Shown: piece after piece, positions 1 through 10,840 of the stretch
Layout: each line of letters begins with the position of its first letter
How positions within the stretch are numbered: the stretch's first letter is position 1
NCBI GenBank assembly: GCA_019722365.1
Contig: JADFUC010000674.1
Span: 82,106-146,105 of the forward strand
Length of the DNA: 64,000 nt
Source of the DNA: Lithospermum erythrorhizon
Taxonomy: Eukaryota > Streptophyta > Magnoliopsida > Boraginales > Boraginaceae
Direction: 5' to 3'
Translations under genes and position numbers: made by a program
The notes under the pieces: model-generated
What the model was told of the DNA's origin: nothing
The model's database searches: none
The model's input: only the letters and a program-made list of their open reading frames with translations

Positions 1-178
1 ATTGAGCGATTGTCAGCTCTATAAATATTTATGCAATATGATTGTAAAATTCAATTAATCAATAATAAAACTAGCAACTTCATTTATCTTTAAAACTCTA
101 TCTTGCTTACATTAAATTTCTCAGCTTATGTTTCACCTTTAATGGTGGAATATTGATTAATACTTTCAGAGTCTAAGA
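1..178 (+). repeat. 3' part of a 5' LTR and leader of a copia element (partial)
   Basis: This AT-rich stretch lies directly upstream of a primer-binding-site-like sequence and a copia gag start, so by position it is the end of a 5' LTR plus leader. The left end of the LTR lies outside the window and no second copy is present to confirm the boundary. Nothing else is visible in it. Confidence 0.4.
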
Positions 179-193
179 TGGTACCAGAGTTAT
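179..193 (+). other. Primer binding site, tRNA-iMet type
   Basis: The sequence tggtaccagagttat resembles the usual plant retrotransposon primer site tggtatcagagc, which pairs with the 3' end of initiator methionine tRNA. It sits 40 bases upstream of the gag start at 233, as expected for a + strand copia element. One changed base and loss of the final gc make it imperfect. Confidence 0.55.
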
Positions 194-232
194 AAGGTTC
201 TAATACGTTCTTATTGATTTTCTTGAGAAATC

Positions 233-2729
233 ATGACTGATAATAGTGGAAATGGTAGTGGAGGTGATGAAATTGGAAATAGTAATGAAAATGGAGGGGT
301 TCTTGAAGGATTGAAATATAAAATGGATAATCCACAGTACTGCATAACTCGGATCATTCAAGTTTGATCCTTATGAGTGATTTACTCACTGAGCATAATT
401 ACCAAACATGGAGTCGCTCCATGATCACAACTTTACAAGAAAGGGATAAGATTGTGTTTATCAATGGCGAATTCTTAAGGCCAAGCATTGATCATCAAGA
501 TCATAAACAATAGATGAGGGTCAATGCTACATTAATCTCCTGGATTTTAAATGCCATGACCAAAGAACTTGCAAAAGGATTCACATATGCAACTGATGCT
601 TTTAGTATTTGTGAGGAGATCAGGCAGCAGTTTGGTGACTGTGTTGGACCGAGGCAATATGAGATAAGAAGATCGATATATTCTGCAAAGCAAGGGAAGG
701 ACTCATTGGCTAGTTCTTATAATAACCAAAAAACCTTGTGGGAGGAGTTGATGTGCTTAAATCTTGCAATGAAATATGGTCATTTCAATCCTGCAATGAA
801 ATATGGTGATTTCGAGGAGGAGAAAACGTTGATATTCCTCATGGGATTAAATAAGGAGTTTGAATCAACCAGAAGTCTGATCCTGTTATATGATCCACTA
901 CCAAACCTAGCTAGAGCTTATTCCATGGTTGCTAATGTGAAAAAATAAAAAAAGTCGTAGGTTCTTGAGAATGAGACTGTTATGGCAGTGCAGGCAGTTC
1001 CAAGATTTGGTCAAAGGAATCAATTTCAAGGAGATCTCTGATTCAGGGTTATAGATCCAACCCACAATAGTTTCCATCTAAAAGTCAAGGACAAGGATTT
1101 GTAAAGGACGAAAAATCCATGTACAAATATGACTTCTGTGAAAAAAAGGGGACATTTGAAGAGAGATTGCTTCAAGATCAACGTTTCCTGATTGGTGGCT
1201 TGCTCTTAGGGAGAATAAAGTCAAAGAAAGGCTAACTCAGTGCAAGAATTGAATACTCCAATGGATCTTGTGAAAGAAATTCAGAATGGTGCAAATATGC
1301 AATCTGGGAATTTGCCGGATCATATTATTAAGACAGCGGAAATGCTGGAAAGATTATGGTGCATGATAAGATAATTATTCCTTCATTCAAGCACAATTTA
1401 TTTTCTGTAAACAAGTTTACTAGAACTGGTAAAATTATTTTTAAGTTCCTTCCTAATGTGTGCTTGATACAAGACTCTGAGTCTTCCAATATTATTAGAG
1501 TGGAAAAGTTAGAAATAGGATTGTATGTGTTGGAGCCAGTCTCCATTGATGATAGGATTTCAAGATACATTAGTTCTATAAATTGTGACATTCATGATGT
1601 TGTTAATTATTCTATGAGATTAGGTAATAAGTCTGTAAATCTTTGGCATTGTAGATTAGGACACATTCCTGTTGATGTATTGAGAAAATGTGAAAATGTT
1701 AAAGGTACTATTGGTATTAATGAGATAGATATTTGTTATGTTTGTCATTTGGCTAAAAAGAAGAGAATCATGTTTAATAAAAAGGCTAATCATTCAACTG
1801 TTTTATTTGAATTAATGCATATTGACCCAGGGTACCTTATAGAGAACATACTAGACATGGTACTAGGTATTTCTTGACATTTGTTGAAGATTGTAGTAGG
1901 TGTACTTGGGTTGTGTTGTTAACAAAGAAAACATAGGTGCTTAGTGTAGTGAAGAACTTATTTCAGTTAATATCTACACTGTTTGGGAAAAATGTTAGGA
2001 AGATTAAAATAGATAATAGTAGTGAGTTTATAAGTGCAAATTTTCAAAGATTTTTTTAATGAACTTGGCATAGTACATTATAAGACCTGTGTCTATACAC
2101 CTTAGCAAAATGAGATGGTAGAAAGGAAGCATCAACATCTAATACATGTTGCAAGGTCTCTAATGATTCAATCACACTTACCACAAAAGTTTTACGGAGA
2201 TGTAGTGATGACAACTGTATATTTGATAAATAGAACTCCCTCTAATATCCTTTAATAAAGATCTCCATATCAAGTCATATATGATGAAATACATGATATT
2301 TCACACTAAAGAGTATTTGGTCGTCTTTATTATGCTACTAACACCACACCTCATAAGAATAAGTTTGAGCACATAGATTTTGCTTATATTTTCCTAGGTT
2401 ATTGACATGATTGCAAAGGGTATAAATAAAGATCACATTATATGTTTTTATATCTAGATGTCAAGTTTTATGAACAAATTTTTCCTTTCGATCCTAGTTT
2501 CAAACGTAATACACTTGTGCCTACTAAAATTACTAATGAAGTTAATGATCGTAATATGGCAGAGCCTCAAGAAAATGTACCCACATAGATGACGGTGTAG
2601 TTAGGAGTAGAAAGCAACCTAAATGGTTGAGTGATTAAGTAGTGAAAAGTTGTGATCATGGTAGAGAAGAGATTGTGTATTCTGATGATTATATAGCATT
2701 ATTTACGAATTATTATAACATACATATGT
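233..2729 (+). pseudogene. Degenerate copia gag-pol (gag, pre-integrase, integrase), + strand
   Basis: Remnant of a Ty1/copia polyprotein. It starts with an ATG at 233 (MTDNSGNGSG). After an early stop, gag continues at about 370-945 with the copia-type segment around ITKHG and FINGEF. A weak zinc-knuckle region follows at about 1120-1160. At about 1356-1640 comes the end of the protease and pre-integrase region (PSFKHNLFSVNKF), then the LWHCRLGH and CYVCHLAKKK motifs of the zinc-binding pre-integrase domain (about 1640-1765). Integrase core traces follow: IDPG, then KIDNSSEF near 2010-2030, and a broken VERKHQH near 2115. Stops and frameshifts occur throughout, and the reverse transcriptase and RNase H are missing. 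The - strand copia LTR begins at 2731, so the 3' half was probably separated or lost when that element arrived. It is not functional. Confidence 0.8.
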
Positions 2730-2730
2730 T

Positions 2731-3054
2731 TGTTATAACGAAGACGATACGAGACTAGGAATTAAGTAAAAGATTTGAAAATAAAGAACACCAGAATTTT
2801 TACGTGGTATCCCAAACAAATGGTTGTTTGGACTAATCCACGGACAGAGCCACCAGAAATTTCACTATATGGGAGAAATAAAAATTATAATTGAAATAGT
2901 TGAGAAAATACTAATATAGCAAAACCCACTAACTATTTGGTGAAAGTAAAAACTAAGAAAGCTAAGGCCCTTTTATGGGACCATCTATTGAAAGTAAATT
3001 CCTAAAGTTTAGATGTCTGACTTTAGCATAACCCAATTCAAGGCATTTCTAACA
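2731..3054 (-). repeat. 3' LTR of the - strand copia element
   Basis: About 324 bases with matching ends: on the - strand it begins TGTTAGAAATG and ends CGTTATAACA, sharing the inverted TGTTA/TAACA termini typical of LTRs. It directly follows a purine-rich tract. The short length suits small plant copia families. The 5' partner LTR is not found in the window. Confidence 0.7.
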
Positions 3055-3068
3055 AACCTCCACCTTGA
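3055..3068 (-). other. Polypurine tract of the - strand copia element
   Basis: On the - strand the sequence AAGGTGGAGGTT immediately precedes the LTR start TGTTAG. Plus-strand DNA synthesis of a retroelement is primed from such a purine run next to the 3' LTR, so it fixes both the orientation and the LTR boundary. Confidence 0.7.
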
Positions 3069-3075
3069 CTTGAAT

Positions 3076-6000
3076 TCTTCCAAGATGACAGATAACCAGA
3101 AAACAGATCCTCCCCTGAAAAATAAATAACCGAAAATTGCACCAGATGTACCCGAAGTACCAGATGTGCTCAGATGTGCCAGAATGCACCAGATGTACTT
3201 GAAGTACCAGATGTGCCCAGATAGTGAAATATATGTGCCAGATGTACAGGAACGTACCAGATGCACTAGAAATGACATATGTGGCTCTACCTCATATGTT
3301 TTCCTACCACGGGCAACTAACAACTCTGAACATTGAGCAAGTTCAAACAATGTTGAAACTTGCTGAACCGGCTTCGTAAACATATCAACTGGGTTATCTG
3401 CAGTACCCACTTTGTTTACCTTGATTCTCTTCTCGCTCCTCAAGAAATGATATCTCACGTCAATGTGTTTGGTCCTCTCGTGATGAACTTGATCCCTGGT
3501 CAAGCATATTGCACTCAAGCTATCACAATACACAATAGCTTGGTCATGATGTAGTCCCAAATCGGTGACTAATCCTCTCAACCAGATCCCCTCCTTAGCA
3601 GCTTCTGTCAAAGCCATATACTCTGCCTCAGTAGTAGACAAAGTCACTATGGACTGCAAAGTAGCCCTCCAACTCACAACAGAACCACCAAGAGTGAACA
3701 CATAGCCAATGCTCCTTTCCAGGCTCTCCCATGAACCTACTAACAACACTGACATCATGTGCAAGATCCGGTCTAGTGCAGACCATAACATACATCTAAC
3801 TTCCAACTGCACTAGCATAAGGAATACATGACATGTATTCCTTTCCTTCAAACGACTTAGGTGCAAATGCACAGATAAATGTGCATTAGAAGCACTAGGA
3901 GTATCAATAGGTTTTGTAGAACCCATACCAAATCTTGGTAGAATTATCTCAATATAGTCCTTCTATGACAAGGAAAGCGTCCTCTGACTTCTATCTCTAT
4001 AGATCTCCATTTCCAAAAATTTCTTGGCAGTACCTAAATCCTTCATATTAAACTTTGCACTGAGTAGTCCTTTCAACTTCTAAATGTCTGACTTGTTGAC
4101 TGCAACTAACAACATATCATCTACATATAATACCAAGTAAATGAATGACCCATTTTTTACCTTATTATAGTACACACAACTATTATATGGACTCCTCAAA
4201 TACTCAATCTCAATCATGTAGCTATCAAACTTCTTCTACCATTGCCTTGGAGATTGCTTCAAACCATATAGGGACTTCTTGAACTTGCAAACATGGTCCT
4301 CCTTTACGGGCACCTGGAAACCATCTGGCTGGGTCATGTATATCTCTTCTTTCAGCTCTCCATGTAGGAAAATTATCTTTACATCTAGCTACTCAAGCTC
4401 CAAGTCCTGTTGTGCAACTATAGCAAGAAGTACCCTAATAGAAGTATGTCTGACTACAGGTGAGAATATCTCAGTCCATTCCCTTTCTCTAACTGAAACC
4501 TCTAGCAACAACTCGAGCCTTATACTTGATCCCCTCAGCTGGTGACAACCCTTTCTTCTTCTTGAACAACCATTTGCAAGTGACAACCTTTCTTCTTGTT
4601 GGTTTTCTAGCCAACTCCCAAATATGATTCTTCTAAAGTGACTCCATTTCATCTCCCATGGCAATAAGCCATTGGACATATTCAGTACCAGTAATCGCTT
4701 CTTTATAAGAAGCTGGCTCATGAGGATCAACTTCCTCTACAACCTGTAAAGCAAAGGCCAACATATCCTCATATCCATACCTCGTAGGAGGTACTCCATA
4801 GTTTGCTCTTCTAGGGCGATCTAGAGCCAAATTATGATGTTCTACCTTGGGTAGAACGATTGATGCCTCTTCCTCTGAGTATGACTGAGGAATTTCATTC
4901 TCCACCTTACAACTAGCCTTAATCCTCTGCTCCACCTACTTCTCAGCACCATCTTCATCTTCACTAATCAAATTCCTCAAATTTGGATTAAACATGGAAT
5001 TTTCATCAAATACAAAATTCCTGCTCAGAATAAAACTCCCTTCAGATGGTGACCAAACTCTGTAGCATTTCACAGCATCACCGTAGCCTACAAATACTCC
5101 CTTGTTCGCTCTTGGCTCTAATTTTCCTTCACTCACATGATAGTAAACTATGCAACCAAAAGCTCTCAAGGTTGAGTAATCAGTAGACTACCCAGACTAC
5201 ATTTCATAAGGAGTTTTCAAATTTATGCTTGTGTGTGGACCTCGATTAATCAGATAACATGTTGTACTAACTGCCTCAGCCCAAAACTTTCTTTCTAGTC
5301 CAGCATTCGAGAGCATACATCTAGCCCTCTCCAGAAGTGTCTGATTCATACGCTCTGCAACACCATTCTGCTGGGGTGTGTGCCTCACTGTATGATGTCT
5401 GGCAATTCCCTCATTCTTGCAAAACTCATCAAACTCAGATGAGCAGAATTCCAAACCATTGTCAGTTCTCAACCTCTTGATCTTCTTCCCTGTCTGATTT
5501 TCCACCAAAATCTTCCACTGTTTGAATTGCTTGAAAGCATCACCCTTCTACTTCATTATGAACACCCAAGTCATCCTTGAGTAATCATCAATCAAAGATA
5601 GAAATTATCAACACGTGAAGGACCCAACAATCGGAGTGGATATAATCAAGTGTGCCCTTGGTCCTATGAGTTGCCTTAGGGAACTTGCTTCGATGTAGCT
5701 TCCCAAATACGCAATGCTCACAAAACCCGAGATCCTTAACCTCATGCCCACCTAGAAGATTATCCTTGGCTAGAATTTGCATCCCCCTCTCACTCATATG
5801 CCCAAGCCTCATATGCCACAACTTGGTCATGTCTTCTTTGTCAACCTCGGAGGAAGCAACTGCAGCAGAATCTCTAAGCGTAGCACCTTGCAAGAAATAC
5901 AAAGTACCCCGCTTAACACCTTTCAGAATCACTTTTGAACCGTTGTAGACATGCAAGACTCCACATTCGCCTTTGAAGCTAAACCCCTTCTTGTCTAGAA

Positions 6001-6700
6001 GACTGAGAGATATAAGATTCTTCGTCATATGTGGCACGTGCCTCACATCATTCAAAGTGCAAAACTTCCCATCATGAGTCCTAAGCTTGATTGAACCAAT
6101 CCCAACCACCTTACAAGTAGAACTATTGGCCATGAAAATATTCCCACCATCCACTTGTTCATAGGTCAAGAACCATTCTCTCCTCGGACATATATGATAT
6201 GAAGCCCCGGAATCCATAACCCACATATCGGTGTAATGTGTGTGTCCATTGGCAACTAATGCAATGTCCTCTTCGGACTTTGAACCATCCTCGACAACAG
6301 CGACGGTTCCTGATGCATTACCAAATTGCATTTGCTTCTTCTTGGGACAATCACTCTTCCAATGACCCTTCTCCTTATAGTAGTTACATGTACCTCCTGG
6401 TTTCGGACCCATTTTGTATGGTTTCTTGGAAAACTTCTTCTTTCCTGGTTTACCATAACTCTGATTGTTATTGGATATAAGGCCAATAATCTGATTATCC
6501 GAACTAACACCACTACAAGTATGTAAAGTTTCTCTACTGTGGAGACCTGACCTAACCTCCTCTAAAGATAAAGAATCTTTCCATTTGTCATTGATTCTCT
6601 AAAATTCTCATAGGATGGAGGTAATGAGGATAATAATATCAATATAGAGTCTTCATCATCAATTTTAATCTCAATAATAAGCAAATCTAATAATATTAAA
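3076..6700 (-). pseudogene. Copia gag-pol remnant with frameshifts
   Basis: Read on the - strand from high to low coordinates: a gag C-terminal trace near 6600-6700 (LSSLPPSYENF); a CCHC knuckle near 6390 (CNYYKEKGHWKSDC, second Cys replaced by Tyr); aspartic protease with DSGAS near 6210; pre-integrase LWHMRLGHMSERG near 5810 and CEHCVFGKLHR near 5720; integrase core with RTDNGLEFCSSEFDEF and QQNGVAERMNQTLLERAR at about 5480-5320; reverse transcriptase including EIFSPVVRHTSIR near 4460 and YVDDMLL near 4115; RNase H with STTEAEYMALTEAAKEG near 3620 and ERTKHIDVRYHFLR near 3470. Several stops and frame changes break it (for example near 5580, 5190, 4935, 4390 and 3930), so it cannot make an intact polyprotein. 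Its motifs are cleaner than those of the other left-arm elements. Confidence 0.88.
3135..3275. repeat. Degenerate short tandem repeat built on cagatgt
   Basis: About ten irregularly spaced copies of cagatgt or cagatgc, several inside the longer unit accagatgtgcccagat. It lies between the end of the RNase H coding region and the 3' LTR of the copia element. It would encode a run of Ser-Gly-Thr on the - strand if translated, but it lies downstream of the conserved pol end. Confidence 0.7.
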
Positions 6701-6934
6701 TTTAATCGATCTAGATGATCTTTCAGAGATGTTCGCCTTTGCGTCCAGAATTCAATGACGCGTTCAACAAGCTTGACGGATTTAGGCTCTTTAATTAAGT
6801 ATAGAGAACTCTACAGCTTACACCACCATCTAGTAGCGAGTCTTGTTGAGAAACCTCTCCAATGATGTGTCATCCTATAGTGATAACAAACGTTGAATGT
6901 GCACTACTCTACAGAGATGCCATATTTTCGGTCA

Positions 6935-7280
6935 AAGGGTTTGGTGTTGACCAGCAGAGGGAGGTGCCCAAGCCTTTCTCGTTTTAAGTAGCATGCAGGG
7001 CGTGGTTGATGGCCGGTCTGAGGACATGAAGTCTTTCATTTCATGGACACCAGGAGGGTATCATCAAATCCGAATGCTCCCGAAAAGTGAAGAGAAAGCT
7101 GCGTTCATTACGGGTTATGGTTTGTATTGTTGGAAAGGTTATGCCTTTTGGGTTTCGAAAATGATGGCGCTACACAATATCAATGTATAGTTAACTCCAT
7201 ATTCGCACTAAAATAGGGCCGAAATATGGAGATATACGTAGACGATGTGCTAGTAAAGCGAAGACGAAATGAGAACATAT
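6935..7280 (+). pseudogene. Tat/Ogre-like gypsy reverse transcriptase, first fragment
   Basis: The + strand reads VVDGRSEDMKSFISWTPGGY, then HQIRMLPKSEEKAAF and GLYCW followed by VMPFGF in a shifted frame. These match the fingers and palm of Ty3/gypsy reverse transcriptases of the Tat clade. About 60 bases on, another frame gives EIYVDDVLVK, the catalytic YVDD box. The fragment is cut at 7281 by a probable solo LTR and continues at 8294. Gag and protease of this element are not in the window. Confidence 0.75.
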
Positions 7281-8293
7281 TGTTGGAAATCAATGAAAAA
7301 TTGATTCCGCTTTATTATCTTGGATTGCGACGATTGTGTGTCGATTTATTTACCAAGTTGGTTAAATGTGATTACTGGAACTTAGTGTTCACTTGAGTAA
7401 TTGTATATTACTAGTGTGGATTCTCGCGTGATAATTTAAAGGGGTTATGGCGATTAGCTAGATGCTAACTTCGTGTCGTTATAATAATAGTAGTGGTCAA
7501 TTATTATTATTATACAAGCTGCTTATTATCTACGGCTGAAAGGCTCCTTGTACTTGTCTGATGATATTAATTATATTTCATGCATGAAATTCACTTGAGA
7601 CTTATAGAACCCAGAGATGTATCTCACCAGCGTATATATATTTGTCAAATATATATTGATGAGCATCAGTGGTTAAAACTGCAAGTTTAATCGATTAATG
7701 ATGAATTGATGAATAGCGATAAGTTATTTGATAGTGACTAGATTAGTATTTTAATTGACATTAAGTTAATTAAATAGAACAAGCTAACAGTATTCGTTAT
7801 TTGATTAGAAGCATACTTGATTTGATTAAGTTAACGAGTTAAGCGATTTGCTTGCGAGTTAGCTTGCTTAGGGTGAAATTAGCAAATGGTATTTAAAGAA
7901 AGAAGCAAGGGTTTTTTCGTATGATGAAATCAAAAAATAAAAAACCGCTGTATCTACTGCCTAGAACCGTCGCCCCGCCACGTTGGAAGAGTTTTCTCTT
8001 CGTTTGGTCATCGACAGCTACAGCAGTTCGAGCTACCGGGTGATTCCTCACAGTGTGTCTGATCTAGAGAGGACATCGGCTTTAGGTGTTGGACAAGAGA
8101 TTGGAGAGAACTTTGCAAAGGGATTCACAGGCATTGAAGCGAGGAGGTTGATTCGTTAAATCTTACCAACGGTAGAACTCCTTTTTATTCGTATTGCACC
8201 TTATATGTTTGCAGATTAATATGTCATTTTGATGATTCGGGATGTGTGAATTTGGTATTTTATCACGATTAAAATTCATACTAGATTCTAACA
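7281..8293. mobile_element. Probable solo LTR inserted in the gypsy reverse transcriptase
   Basis: A 1013-base block with LTR-like ends TGTTGGAA and TTCTAACA (near-perfect inverted termini) separates two pieces of one reverse transcriptase. No coding motif is visible inside. The string acatat occurs at both junctions (7275-7280 and 8291-8296). It could be a target duplication, but it overlaps the proposed terminal CA, so the exact boundary is uncertain. No second copy is seen. Confidence 0.55.
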
Positions 8294-8704
8294 TATACTT
8301 GAATCTTAGGGAAATTTTCAACCGGCCCAAGGAAAATTCGTGTAAAGTGAACCTGAGAAATGTTCCTTTTGGCGTAGTATCGAAAATTCTTGAGGTATAT
8401 GATTAGCAAGAGAGGCATTGAACCCAATCCGAGATAAGACTTCGGCATTGTGTTGAAGTGAAACCCCCAGGCTTCTGAGGAGTTGAGAAAGTGAGGATCT
8501 TAGTAGCATTGAATCCTTTATCTCCCGAGTCAAACGAAACTTGCCCTTTTTTAAGAACATTAGGCGGATGTCTAAGGAAAAGTTTCGGTGGAATGAAGAA
8601 AGCAGTAAAGCCTTTGAGGACTTAAAAGAATATTTAGGATCCCGACCTGTATTCTTGGAAAATTCTTGCATGGATATGGGAGTATAATACAAATCCATAG
8701 TTCT
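8294..8704 (+). pseudogene. Tat/Ogre-like gypsy reverse transcriptase and start of RNase H, second fragment
   Basis: The + strand resumes with the segment after YVDD: PFGVVSKIL, then in a shifted frame YMISKRGIEPNP (the conserved G-Y/F-hydrophobic-V/I-S-x-RGIE-x-NP block). Near 8590-8650 it reads FRWNEESSKAFEDLKEYL, the linker into RNase H. Frames change several times. The - strand reading frame over the same bases is a shadow. The RNase H body continues at 15846, beyond the inserted copia element. Confidence 0.72.
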
Positions 8705-9660
8705 AGGGATCTTTAAAGTGCATACTCGTTATTCGATACAAAAACATATAATTAAATATGAGCAGGAGAACTACGGTCACGGCCGGGTAAAAATTCCGCC
8801 CCAAAATCCAGCGCGGCTTAATTCATGACGTGAAATTTGGCCTCTCGACTCGCTTTGTTGTAATATCAATCGTATGATAATATACAGTTAGTCGAGGAGG
8901 GTTGAATCGAAAGAAGCCAATCTATCTTTGGTAAACAGGATGAGCAAAACCGAAGAAACCCCAAAATTCTTGGGAAATTTACGCAAAGAAATTCTTAGGG
9001 TTTTTTTTTTTTTGGTGAGTTTTTCAAAAACATGATGAAAACCCTAAAGTTTTGCTTATAGGGCTAGGTTAAAAACGAAGCCGATAAGCAACTTCCGTTA
9101 AGTATTAGGCGACTCGTTAACTCACATTAGTTCGTTAAGAATACTAATGAGTTCTTAATAAGTCATTTTGGTAGCTAATTAAGTAGTAATGAGTCGATAT
9201 CAATGTCTTTCCAGTTATGGAAGTAAATGCTAAAATTACTCGAACGATTAAATAACTATTTAATTGATTATTTATTCAATCGATATTCTACATAAAATGT
9301 AGAACCGCTTGTAATTAATACATTTCGATTATATAGTTCTCTTTAATTTCATACATAGAATATAACTGTCATTGTATGTGTGTGACATGAGCACCGAATA
9401 ATAGTAAGTTGTATAATAATAATAATTGACTGATTACTATTATAACGATTAATAGTAAGATCTAGCGATAAACTCGTAACCCTTAAATTATCATGAGAAC
9501 CAGCAGCTAGTAATATCCTGATTACTAAGTTGAACACTAAGTTACGATAATCGCGTTTAACAGTTGGTAAATGAATTGCTACTGTGATTGTCGCAGCGGG
9601 CATAATAAATGGGCAAATTACCATTTGATTTAATATTTCATTGCCGCAGACGATTATCTT
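8705..9660 (-). repeat. 3' LTR (left copy) of the nested copia element
   Basis: It aligns in direct orientation with about 14880-15840. Shared blocks include ctcgctttgttgtaat, acagttagtcg, the ttcttggg/tttacgc region, a tatagggctaggttaaaa block, and agttgtataataataat. Divergence is mostly short insertions and deletions. On the - strand this is the 3' LTR. Confidence 0.65.
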
Positions 9661-10840
9661 ACAATTAAACTTTTATCGCGCGATCTACAGTAAGTAGGTA
9701 GTAAATTATCATGAAGCATGACCTTAACTTTACTCGGTATGAGCCCGAATAAGCATTGTAGTCATGGCCGTCGATGCCATTGTGTGAGAGGCGATATGCT
9801 CACGTATATCGAGACGGACAAATCCCTCTAAATATATCGACATCATCGTATCTTCATTTATGTGACAGCATGCTCTGCGTTATAATCCCATTTAGGCGGG
9901 CGTTTGGTCGTAGTCCAAAATCTGAGAGCTTGTATAACACAGATAGTTATATATCGTAGGTCTAAATTATTGAACCTAAAATTATAAACAAATGTCATAG
10001 GACAGATATACGTATCTTCTATGAATTGGGTCAAATACCGGTCACAGTCATTAGACCGGCCAGCGGTATTGATCACAGTCTGTAATTTGCGTGATCGATC
10101 TTGATCATTGTCAACATGTTAGTCATATGGTGGCATCGCCTGGCAGCCGACATCATTGAGGCACCCAGGCATCTATGTTTAGGCTTGAAGAGGTGTAATT
10201 AACGAGTTCATGTTACTCTGCAGAAAACATGGACTAACACTGAGGATTTAACCTTTCATTTCATCGAGGATACATGTCTTATATTATATGTAATTCAAAC
10301 GTATAGTCATAGCAAACAAATATATTAAAATATAAGAAGCGATAATATTCAAATATTTGTTCACATACTTATAATAGATACATCTTGACTCTGACTTCGC
10401 TTTAACACGGCTGCGACGTCATCTAAGACCTATGTTCATTGCGTCTTTCGTCATCTTTGCGACTTAGTGGTTTTTTAGTAAAGGTCGGCAGTGGCCTCTG
10501 TTTACACTTTACATACTTTGACATCACTTTCTATCAGCGTATCTCCCAATCGGGTGATACTTTAAATGCGTGCTTGGATTTGTGATAATGCTCGAAATTT
10601 CATAGCTTATTTGTACTGATATTGTCAGCAACTCCTTTGGTCACCGATACTAGGTACGCGCGAGTTCGGTCGCGAGAAGCTTCTTTATCGACTTATCTTC
10701 TTTCGCCGGGCAGACGGCTGCGATGTACTTCAGTTACGTGGTAGAGATCGGCAAGCGATACTTTGTTTGGAACTCCTCGAATCTTGCTCCCACTTGGTTG
10801 AGACAAAATACATGCCGGGCTGGGAATGATGAAGTGATGC
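9661..10840 (-). other. Copia 3' region, coding signal too eroded to place
   Basis: By position this should hold the end of pol (RNase H) and the 3' non-coding part of the nested copia element on the - strand. I see no motif I would defend. Short open frames here are scattered over both strands and look like chance. Confidence 0.35.

Larger units (their letters stand above)
2731..6930 (-). mobile_element. Copia retrotransposon, - strand, 5' end incomplete
   Basis: A Ty1/copia element read on the - strand. The 3' LTR is at 2731-3054, the polypurine tract adjoins it, and the domains run RNase H, reverse transcriptase, integrase, protease, zinc knuckle and end of gag toward higher coordinates. 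The beginning of gag and the 5' LTR are not recognisable. The right boundary is placed near 6930, where Tat/Ogre-type gypsy coding sequence on the other strand starts. This boundary is approximate. The order of domains (integrase before reverse transcriptase) is what defines it as copia. Confidence 0.8.

Noticed and set aside
8318..8698. 126-residue - strand frame
   Set aside because: It is the shadow of the + strand gypsy reverse transcriptase and RNase H linker (YMISKRGIEPNP, FRWNEESSKAFEDL).
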